DNA of 64,000 bases from Tipula vernalis (lineage: Eukaryota > Arthropoda > Insecta > Diptera > Tipulidae), in NCBI GenBank assembly GCA_958295665.1, contig OY282560.1, positions 149,565,745 through 149,629,744 of the forward strand, read 5' to 3'. The notes under the pieces were generated by a model that saw only the letters and a list, made by a program, of their open reading frames with translations, was not told where the DNA came from and did no database searches. The position numbers were made by a program, and so were the translations under genes. Shown piece after piece: positions 53,901-64,000 of the stretch; position 1 is the stretch's first letter, and each line of letters begins with the position of its first letter.

Positions 53901-56900
53901 ATAGAGGTATCAACCATCGTAATCGGATCATTTTAGATTTTAGCCGCCCAAAAACTTGTGGGCTATAGCACAGTTGATTTTCAATAAAATTGAATTTTCT
54001 AAGAAATGTTTAGAAATAATCGAGTAATCAAAATGAAAATTGTCACAGCAATTACAGGTCCCGAAACCTATTGATAGAGGTATCAACCATCGTAATAGGA
54101 TCATTTTAGATTTTAGCCGCCCAAAAACTTGTGGGCTATAGCACAGTTGATTTTCAATAAAATTGAATTTTCTAAGAAATGTTTAGAAATAATCGAGTAA
54201 TCAAAATGAAAATTGTCACAGCAATTACAGGTCCCGAAACCTATTGATAGAGGTATCAACCATCGTAATCGGATCATTTTAGATTTTAGCCGCCCAAAAA
54301 CTTGTGGGCTATAGCACAGTTGATTTTCAATAAAATTGAATTTTCTAAGAAATGTTTAGAAATAATCGAGTAATCAAAATGAAAATTGTCACAGCAATTA
54401 CAGGTCCCGAAACCTATTGATAGAGGTATCAACCATCGTAATCGGATCATTTTAGATTTTAGCCGCCCAAAAACTTGTGGGCTATAGCACAGTTGATTTT
54501 CAATAAAATTGAATTTTCTAAGAAATGTTTAGAAATAATCGAGTAATCAAAATGAAAATTGTCACAGCAATTACAGGTCCCGAAACCTATTGATAGAGGT
54601 ATCAACCATCGTAATCGGATCATTTTAGATTTTAGCCGCCCTAAAACTTGTGGGCTATAGCACAGTTGATTTTCAATAAAATTGAATTTTCTAAGAAATG
54701 TTTAGAAATAATCGAGCAATCAAAATGAAAATTGTCACAGTAATTACAGGTCCCGAAATCTATTGATAGAGGTATCAACCATCGTAATCGGATCATTTTA
54801 GATTTTAGCCGCCCAAAAACTTGTGGGCTATAGCACAGTTGATTTTCAATAAAATTGAATTTTCTAAGAAATGTTTAGAAATAATCGAGTAATCAAAATG
54901 AAAATTGTCACAGCAATTACAGGTCCCGAAACCTATTGATAGAGGTATCAACCATCGTAATAGGATCATTTTAGATTTTAGCCGCCCAAAAACTTGTGGG
55001 CTATAGCACAGTTGATTTTCAATAAAATTGAATTTTCTAAGAAATGTTTAGAAATAATCGAGTAATCAAAATGAAAATTGTCACAGCAATTACAGGTCCC
55101 GAAACCTATTGATAGAGGTATCAACCATCGTAATCGGATCATTTTAGATTTTAGCCGCCCAAAAACTTGTGGGCTATAGCACAGTTGATTTTCAATAAAA
55201 TTGAATTTTCTAAGAAATGTTTAGAAATAATCGAGTAATCAAAATGAAAATTGTCACAGCAATTACAGGTCCCGAAACCAATTGATAGAGGTATCAACCA
55301 TCGTAATCGGATCATTTTAGATTTTAGCCGCCCTAAAACTTGTGGGCTATAGCACAGTTGATTTTCAATAAAATTGAATTTTCTAAGAAATGTTTAGAAA
55401 TAATCGAGCAATCAAAATGAAAATTGTCACAGTAATTACAGGTCCCGAAATCTATTGATAGAGGTATCAACCATCGTAATCGGATCATTTTAGATTTTAG
55501 CCGCCCAAAAACTTGTGGGCTATAGCACAGTTGATTTTCAATAAAATTGAATTTTCTAAGAAATGTTTAGAAATAATCGAGTAATCAAAATGAAAATTGT
55601 CACAGCAATTACAGGTCCCGAAACCTATTGATAGAGGTATCAACCATCGTAATCGGATCATTTTAGATTTTAGCCGCCCAAAAACTTGTGGGCTATAGCA
55701 CAGTTGATTTTCAATAAAATTGAATTTTCTAAGAAATGTTTAGAAATAATCGAGTAATCAAAATGAAAATTGTCACAGCAATTACAGGTCCCGAAACCTA
55801 TTGATAGAGGTATCAACCATCGTAATCGGATCATTTTAGATTTTAGCCGCCCAAAAACTTGTGGGCTATAGCACAGTTGATTTTCAATAAAATTGAATTT
55901 TCTAAGAAATGTTTAGAAATAATCGAGTAATCAAAATGAAAATTGTCCACAGCAATTACAGGTCCCGAAACCTATTGATAGAGGTATCAACCATCGTAAT
56001 CGGATCATTTTAGATTTTAGCCGCCCAAAAACTTGTGGGCTATAGCACAGTTGATTTTCAATAAAATTGAATTTTCTAAGAAATGTTTAGAAATAATCGA
56101 GTAATCAAAATGAAAATTGTCACAGCAATTACAGGTCCCGAAACCTATTGATAGAGGTATCAACCATCGTAATAGGATCATTTTAGATTTTAGCCGCCCA
56201 AAAACTTGTGGGCTATAGCACAGTTGATTTTCAATAAAATTGAATTTTCTAAGAAATGTTTAGAAATAATCGAGTAATCAAAATGAAAATTGTCACAGCA
56301 ATTACAGGTCCCGAAACCTATTGATAGAGGTATCAACCATCGTAATCGGATCATTTTAGATTTTAGCCGCCCAAAAACTTGTGGGCTATAGCACAGTTGA
56401 TTTTCAATAAAATTGAATTTTCTAAGAAATGTTTAGAAATAATCGAGTAATCAAAATGAAAATTGTCACAGCAATTACAGGTCCCGAAACCTATTGATAG
56501 AGGTATCAACCATCGTAATCGGATCATTTTAGATTTTAGCCGCCCAAAAACTTGTGGGCTATAGCACAGTTGATTTTCAATAAAATTGAATTTTCTAAGA
56601 AATGTTTAGAAATAATCGAGTAATCAAAATGAAAATTGTCACAGCAATTACAGGTCCCGAAACCTATTGATAGAGGTATCAACCATCGTAATAGGATCAT
56701 TTTAGATTTTAGCCGCCCAAAAACTTGTGGGCTATAGCACAGTTGATTTTCAATAAAATTGAATTTTCTAAGAAATGTTTAGAAATAATCGAGTAATCAA
56801 AATGAAAATTGTCACAGCAATTACAGGTCCCGAAACCTATTGATAGAGGTATCAACCATCGTAATCGGATCATTTTAGATTTTAGCCGCCCAAAAACTTG

Positions 56901-59900
56901 TGGGCTATAGCACAGTTGATTTTCAATAAAATTGAATTTTCTAAGAAATGTTTAGAAATAATCGAGTAATCAAAATGAAAATTGTCACAGCAATTACAGG
57001 TCCCGAAACCTATTGATAGAGGTATCAACCATCGTAATCGGATCATTTTAGATTTTAGCCGCCCTAAAACTTGTGGGCTATAGCACAGTTGATTTTCAAT
57101 AAAATTGAATTTTCTAAGAAATGTTTAGAAATAATCGAGCAATCAAAATGAAAATTGTCACAGTAATTACAGGTCCCGAAATCTATTGATAGAGGTATCA
57201 ACCATCGTAATCGGATCATTTTAGATTTTAGCCGCCCTAAAACTTGTGGGCTATAGCACAGTTGATTTTCAATAAAATTGAATTTTCTAAGAAATGTTTA
57301 GAAATAATCGAGTAATCAAAATGAAAATTGTCACAGTAATTACAGGTCCCGAAACCTATTGATAGAGGTATCAACCATCGTAATAGGATCATTTTAGATT
57401 TTAGCCGCCCAAAAACTTATGGGCTATAGCACAGTTGATTTTCAATAAAATTGAATTTTCTAAGAAATGTTTAGAAATAATCGAGAAATCAAAATGAAAA
57501 TTGTCACAGTAATTACAGGTCCCGAAACCTATTGATAGAGGTATCAACCATCGTAATCGGATCATTTTAGATTTTAGCCGCCCAAAAACTTGTGGGCTAT
57601 AGCACAGTTGATTTTCAATAAAATTGAATTTTCTAAGAAATGTTTAGAAATAATCGAGCAATCAAAATGAAAATTGTCACAGTAATTACAGGTCCCGAAA
57701 CCTATTTATAGAGGTATCAACCATCGTAATCGGATCATTTTAGATTTTAGCCGCCCAAAAACTTGTGGGCTATAGCACAGTTGATTTTCAATAAAATTAA
57801 ATTTTCTAAGAAATGTTTAGAAATAATCGAGAAATCAAAATGAAAATTGTCACAGTAATTACAGGTCCCGAAACCTATTTATAGAGGTATCAACCATCGT
57901 AATGGGATCATTTTAGATTTTAGCCGCCCAAAAACTTGTGGGCTATAGCACAGTTGATTTTCAATAAAATTGAATTTTCTAAGAAATGTTTAGAAATAAT
58001 CGAGTAATCAAAATGAAAATTGTCACAGCAATTACAGGTCCCGAAACCTATTGATAGAGGTATCAACCATCGTAATCGGATCATTTTAGATTTTAGCCGC
58101 CCAAAAACTTGTGGGCTATAGCACAGTTGATTTTCAATAAAATTGAATTTTCTAAGAAATGTTTAGAAATAATCGAGTAATCAAAATGAAAATTGTCACA
58201 GCAATTACAGGTCCCGAAACCTATTGATAGAGGTATCAACCATCGTAATCGGATCATTTTAGATTTTAGCCGCCCTAAAACTTGTGGGCTATAGCACAGT
58301 TGATTTTCAATAAAATTGAATTTTCTAAGAAATGTTTAGAAATAATCGAGCAATCAAAATGAAAATTGTCACAGTAATTACAGGTCCCGAAATCTATTGA
58401 TAGAGGTATCAACCATCGTAATCGGATCATTTTAGATTTTAGCCGCCCAAAAACTTGTGGGCTATAGCACAGTTGATTTTCAATAAAATTGAATTTTCTA
58501 AGAAATGTTTAGAAATAATCGAGTAATCAAAATGAAAATTGTCACAGCAATTACAGGTCCCGAAACCTATTGATAGAGGTATCAACCATCGTAATAGGAT
58601 CATTTTAGATTTTAGCCGCCCAAAAACTTGTGGGCTATAGCACAGTTGATTTTCAATAAAATTGAATTTTCTAAGAAATGTTTAGAAATAATCGAGTAAT
58701 CAAAATGAAAATTGTCACAGCAATTACAGGTCCCGAAACCTATTGATAGAGGTATCAACCATCGTAATCGGATCATTTTAGATTTTAGCCGCCCAAAAAC
58801 TTGTGGGCTATAGCACAGTTGATTTTCAATAAAATTGAATTTTCTAAGAAATGTTTAGAAATAATCGAGTAATCAAAATGAAAATTGTCACAGCAATTAC
58901 AGGTCCCGAAACCTATTGATAGAGGTATCAACCATCGTAATCGGATCATTTTAGATTTTAGCCGCCCAAAAACTTGTGGGCTATAGCACAGTTGATTTTC
59001 AATAAAATTGAATTTTCTAAGAAATGTTTAGAAATAATCGAGTAATCAAAATGAAAATTGTCACAGCAATTACAGGTCCCGAAACCTATTGATAGAGGTA
59101 TCAACCATCGTAATAGGATCATTTTAGATTTTAGCCGCCCAAAAACTTGTGGGCTATAGCACAGTTGATTTTCAATAAAATTGAATTTTCTAAGAAATGT
59201 TTAGAAATAATCGAGTAATCAAAATGAAAATTGTCACAGCAATTACAGGTCCCGAAACCTATTGATAGAGGTATCAACCATCGTAATCGGATCATTTTAG
59301 ATTTTAGCCGCCCAAAAACTTGTGGGCTATAGCACAGTTGATTTTCAATAAAATTGAATTTTCTAAGAAATGTTTAGAAATAATCGAGTAATCAAAATGA
59401 AAATTGTCACAGCAATTACAGGTCCCGAAACCTATTGATAGAGGTATCAACCATCGTAATCGGATCATTTTAGATTTTAGCCGCCCTAAAACTTGTGGGC
59501 TATAGCACAGTTGATTTTCAATAAAATTGAATTTTCTAAGAAATGTTTAGAAATAATCGAGCAATCAAAATGAAAATTGTCACAGCAATTACAGGTCCCG
59601 AAATCTATTGATAGAGGTATCAACCATCGTAATCGGATCATTTTAGATTTTAGCCGCCCTAAAACTTGTGGGCTATAGCACAGTTGATTTTCAATAAAAT
59701 TGAATTTTCTAAGAAATGTTTAGAAATAATCGAGTAATCAAAATGAAAATTGTCACAGTAATTACAGGTCCCGAAACCTATTGATAGAGGTATCAACCAT
59801 CGTAATAGGATCATTTTAGATTTTAGCCGCCCAAAAACTTATGGGCTATAGCACAGTTGATTTTCAATAAAATTGAATTTTCTAAGAAATGTTTAGAAAT

Positions 59901-61100
59901 AATCGAGAAATCAAAATGAAAATTGTCACAGTAATTACAGGTCCCGAAACCTATTGATAGAGGTATCAACCATCGTAATCGGATCATTTTAGATTTTAGC
60001 CGCCCAAAAACTTGTGGGCTATAGCACAGTTGATTTTCAATAAAATTGAATTTTCTAAGAAATGTTTAGAAATAATCGAGCAATCAAAATGAAAATTGTC
60101 ACAGTAATTACAGGTCCCGAAACCTATTTATAGAGGTATCAACCATCGTAATCGGATCATTTTAGATTTTAGCCGCCCAAAAACTTGTGGGCTATAGCAC
60201 AGTTGATTTTCAATAAAATTAAATTTTCTAAGAAATGTTTAGAAATAATCGAGAAATCAAAATGAAAATTGTCACAGTAATTACAGGTCCCGAAACCTAT
60301 TTATAGAGGTATCAACCATCGTAATCGGATCATTTTAGATTTTAGCCGCCCAAAAACTTGTGGGCTATAGCACAGTTGATTTTCAATAAAATTGAATTTT
60401 CTAAGAAATGTTTAGAAATAATCGAGTAATCAAAATGAAAATTGTCACAGCAATTACAGGTCCCGAAACCTATTGATAGAGGTATCAACCATCGTAATAG
60501 GATCATTTTAGATTTTAGCCGCCCAAAAACTTGTGGGCTATAGCACAGTTGATTTTCAATAAAATTGAATTTTCTAAGAAATGTTTAGAAATAATCGAGT
60601 AATCAAAATGAAAATTGTCACAGCAATTACAGGTCCCGAAACCTATTGATAGAGGTATCAACCATCGTAATCGGATCATTTTAGATTTTAGCCGCCCAAA
60701 AACTTGTGGGCTATAGCACAGTTGATTTTCAATAAAATTGAATTTTCTAAGAAATGTTTAGAAATAATCGAGTAATCAAAATGAAAATTGTCACAGCAAT
60801 TACAGGTCCCGAAACCTATTGATAGAGGTATCAACCATCGTAATCGGATCATTTTAGATTTTAGCCGCCCTAAAACTTGTGGGCTATAGCACAGTTGATT
60901 TTCAATAAAATTGAATTTTCTAAGAAATGTTTAGAAATAATCGAGCAATCAAAATGAAAATTGTCACAGTAATTACAGGTCCCGAAATCTATTGATAGAG
61001 GTATCAACCATCGTAATCGGATCATTTTAGATTTTAGCCGCCCTAAAACTTGTGGGCTATAGCACAGTTGATTTTCAATAAAATTGAATTTTCTAAGAAA
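38901..61100 (+). repeat. interior satellite with 5/7-monomer (12-monomer, 2076-bp) higher-order pattern
   Basis: The most homogeneous part. Successive aatagg monomers from 39043 to 60496 are 6,3,4,8,5,5,3,5,7,12,5,7,5,5,7,5,7,3,4,7,3,4,4 monomers apart, dominated by 5 and 7 (often split 3+4). Each 5-mer run typically ends with a ccctaaa monomer, then tttatag, then aaattaaat. Rarer landmarks such as cccgaaatct (39361 to 60987) also fall at whole-monomer distances. The only length change is one extra C (gtccacag) in the monomer at 55858. Confidence 0.85.
45305..45477 (+). repeat. representative consensus-like 173-bp monomer with three short hairpins
   Basis: A monomer with the commonest state at most variable sites; 57 of 173 bases are G or C in the consensus. 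Three perfect inverted repeats are visible: GCCCA, 8-nt loop, TGGGC (45296-45313, across the monomer boundary); TTCAAT-AAA-ATTGAA (45330-45344); TTGATA-GAGG-TATCAA (45421-45436). The frequent tttatag, tgattgag and tgattaag variants each break one pair of the third hairpin. No protein frame, RNA-gene box or exact CENP-B box is present. 173 is not a multiple of three, so any frame shifts at each monomer. Confidence 0.85.
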
Positions 61101-64000
61101 TGTTTAGAAATAATCGAGCAATCAAAATGAAAATTGTCACAGCAATTACAGGTCCCGAAACCTATTGATAGAGGTATCAACCATCGTAATTGGATTATTT
61201 TAGATTTTAGCCGCCCAAAAACTTGTGGGCTATAGCACAGTTGATTTTCAATATAATTGAATTTTCTAAGAAATGTTTAGAAATAATCGAGTAATCAAAA
61301 TGAAAATTGTCACAGCAATTACAGGTCCCGAAACCTATTGATAGAGGTATCAACCATCGTAATCGGATCATTTTAGATTTTAGCCGCCCAAAAACTTGTG
61401 GGCTATAGCACAGTTGATTTTCAATAAAATTGAATTTTCTAAGAAATGTTTAGAAATAATCGAGTAATCAAAATGAAAATTGTCACAGCAATTACAGGTC
61501 CCGAAACCTATTGATAGAGGTATCAACCATCGTAATCGGATCATTTTAGATTTTAGCCGCCCAAAAACTTGTGGGCTATAGCACAGTTGATTTTCAATAA
61601 AATTGAATTTTCTAAGAAATGTTTAGAAATAATCGAGTAATCAAAATGAAAATTGTCACAGCAATTACAGGTCCCGAAACCTATTTATAGAGGTATCAAC
61701 CATCGTAATCGGATCATTTTAGATTTTAGCCGCCCAAAAACTTGTGGGCTATAGCACAGTTGATTTTCAATAAAATTAAATTTTCTAAGAAATGTTTAGA
61801 AATAATCGAGAAATCAAAATGAAAATTGTCACAGTAATTACAGGTCCCGAAACCTATTTATAGAGGTATCAACCATCGTAATTGGATCATTTTAGATTTT
61901 AGCCGCCCAAAAACTTGTGGGCTATAGCACAGTTGATTTTCAATATAATTGAATTTTCTAAGAAATGTTTAGAAATAATCGAGAAATCAAAATGAAAATT
62001 GTCACAGCAATTACAGGTCCCGAAACCTATTGATAGAGGTATCAACCATCGTAATTGGATCATTTTAGATTTTAGCCGCCCAAAAACTTGTGGGCTATAG
62101 CACAGTTGATTTTCAATAAAATTAAATTTTCTAAGAAATGTTTAGAAATAATCGAGCAATCAAAATGAAAATTGTCACAGTAATTACAGGTCCCGAAACC
62201 TATTTATAGAGGTATCAACCATCGTAATCGGATCATTTTAGATTTTAGCCGCCCAAAAACTTGTGGGCTATAGCACAGTTGATTTTCAATAAAATTAAAT
62301 TTTCTAAGAAATGTTTAGAAATAATCGAGAAATCAAAATGAAAATTGTCACAGCAATTACAGGTCGCGAAACCTATTGATAGAGGTATCAACCATCGTAA
62401 TTGGATCATTTTAGATTTTAGCCGCCCAAAAACTTGTGGGCTATAGCACAGTTGATTTTCAATATAATTGAATTTTCTAAGAAATGTTTAGAAATAATCG
62501 AGTAATCAAAATGAAAATTGTCACAGCAATTACAGGTCCCGAAACCTATTGATAGAGGTATCAACCATCGTAATCGGATCATTTTAGATTTTAGCCGCCC
62601 AAAAACTTGTGGGCTATAGCACAGTTGATTTTCAATAAAATTGAATTTTCTAAGAAATGTTTAGAAATAATCGAGTAATCAAAATGAAAATTGTCACAGT
62701 AATTACAGGTCCCGAAACCTATTGATAGAGGTATCAACCATCGTAATAGGATCATTTTAGATTTTAGCCGCCCAAAAACTTATGGGCTATAGCACAGTTG
62801 ATTTTCAATAAAATTGAATTTTCTAAGAAATGTTTAGAAATAATCGAGAAATCAAAATGAAAATTGTCACAGTAATTACAGGTCCCGAAACCTATTGATA
62901 GAGGTATCAACCATCGTAATCGGATCATTTTAGATTTTAGCCGCCCAAAAACTTGTGGGCTATAGCACAGTTGATTTTCAATAAAATTGAATTTTCTAAG
63001 AAATGTTTAGAAATAATCGAGCAATCAAAATGAAAATTGTCACAGTAATTACAGGTCCCGAAACCTATTTATAGAGGTATCAACCATCGTAATCGGATCA
63101 TTTTAGATTTTAGCCGCCCAAAAACTTGTGGGCTATAGCACAGTTGATTTTCAATAAAATTAAATTTTCTAAGAAATGTTTAGAAATAATCGAGAAATCA
63201 AAATGAAAATTGTCACAGTAATTACAGGTCCCGAAACCTATTTATAGAGGTATCAACCATCGTAATTGGATCATTTTAGATTTTAGCCGCCCAAAAACTT
63301 GTGGGCTATAGCACAGTTGATTTTCAATATAATTGAATTTTCTAAGAAATGTTTAGAAATAATCGAGTAATCAAAATGAAAATTGTCACAGCAATTACAG
63401 GTCCCGAAACCTATTGATAGAGGTATCAACCATCGTAATCGGATCATTTTAGATTTTAGCCGCCCTAAAACTTGTGGGCTATAGCACAGTTGATTTTCAA
63501 TAAAATTGAATTTTCTAAGAAATGTTTAGAAATAATCGAGTAATCAAAATGAAAATTGTCACAGCAATTACAGGTCCCGAAACCTATTGATAGAGGTATC
63601 AACCATCGTAATCGGATCATTTTAGATTTTAGCCGCCCAAAAACTTGTGGGCTATAGCACAGTTGATTTTCAATAAAATTGAATTTTCTAAGAAATGTTT
63701 AGAAATAATCGAGTAATCAAAATAAAAATTGTCACAGCAATTACAGGTCCCGAAACCTATTGATAGAGGTATCAACCATCGTAATCGGATCATTTTAGAT
63801 TTTAGCCGCCCAAAAACTTATGGGCTATAGCACAGTTGATTTTCAATAAAATTGAATTTTCTAAGAAATGTTTAGAAATAATCGAGAAATCAAAATGAAA
63901 ATTGTCACAGTAATTACAGGTCCCGAAACCTATTGATAGAGGTATCAACCATCGTAATCGGATCATTTTAGATTTTAGCCGCCCAAAAACTTGTGGGCTA
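61101..64000 (+). repeat. satellite segment carrying variants seen far to the left
   Basis: Variants missing from most of the interior return: aattggatta at 61188 (otherwise only 17-20.2 kb), caatataattg, gtcgcgaaac at 62363 (otherwise only 35201) and aaaataaaaattg at 63719 (also 36211). The array continues beyond the window; the last 11 bp begin a new monomer at 63990. Confidence 0.85.

Larger units (their letters stand above)
7050..64000 (+). repeat. 173-bp tandem satellite array, 329 monomers, open at the right end
   Basis: Head-to-tail monomers of 173 bp, about 33% GC. Taking cttgtgggc as monomer start, the first begins at 7050 and the last at 63990. That span of 56,940 bp equals 329 x 173 plus 23 bp. 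The 23 bp are explained by seven 176-bp monomers (starts 20891, 25911, 26606, 29896, 32148, 32843, 33884) and two 174-bp monomers (starts 7915 and 55858). Monomers differ mainly by substitutions at recurring variable sites, which occur in combinations and define higher-order repeats. No unrelated sequence or transposon interrupts the array. Monomer length near one nucleosome plus linker and higher-order organisation are usual for centromeric or pericentromeric satellites; that location is inferred, not shown. Confidence 0.97.

Noticed and set aside
7050..64000. CRISPR array
   Set aside because: The repeat is 173 bp, head to tail, with no unique spacers, and the flanking gene has spliceosomal introns. 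It is a eukaryotic satellite.

Overview
The window reads as insect nuclear DNA, most likely from a fly or midge. It is AT-rich, has one gene with spliceosomal introns and a canonical AATAAA signal, a decayed Ty3/gypsy-type retroelement, and a very large tandem satellite. The insect assignment rests on the aldehyde oxidase protein, whose short first exon, motifs and length fit the insect clade. No database could be consulted, so no species is named.

Layout. 1-811: upstream intergenic DNA with a diverged 48-bp direct repeat, a candidate TATA box and a start-stop upstream ORF. 812-4832: one intact three-exon gene of 1262 codons on the + strand, a molybdo-flavoenzyme of the aldehyde oxidase/xanthine dehydrogenase family, called aldehyde oxidase because both purine-site residues of xanthine dehydrogenase are replaced. 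4833-5731: AT-rich intergenic DNA. 5732-6550: the 3' end of a Ty3/gypsy-type retroelement on the - strand (pol C-terminal tail, polypurine tract, probable 3' LTR), broken by stops and a frameshift. 6557-64000: one satellite family with a 173-bp monomer (about 33% GC), in inverted orientation at 6557-7049 and in direct orientation from 7050 past the window end.

The direct array holds 329 complete monomers plus 11 bp. Its register is strict: the whole 56.9 kb is accounted for by 173-bp steps plus seven 176-bp monomers and two 174-bp monomers (net count). The monomers are organised into a succession of higher-order repeats whose period changes along the array: 2-mer (346 bp), 4-mer (692 bp), 7-mer (1211 bp), 5-mer (865 bp), 3-mer (519 bp), 4-mer again, then multi-kilobase duplicated blocks at 24-34 kb, and an interior dominated by 5- and 7-monomer spacings (sum 12 monomers, 2076 bp). 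Rare variants recur 27 kb and 42 kb apart at whole-monomer distances. This is how unequal exchange, segmental amplification and gene conversion shape centromeric or heterochromatic satellites.

No protein system, RNA gene or CRISPR array is visible in the array; its short ORFs are by-products of the repeated sequence. The points most worth a second look are the ordered mosaic of higher-order repeats, the inversion at 7049/7050, the fusion of the retroelement to the satellite at about 6546-6556, and an intact metabolic gene ending only about 1.7 kb from the satellite.
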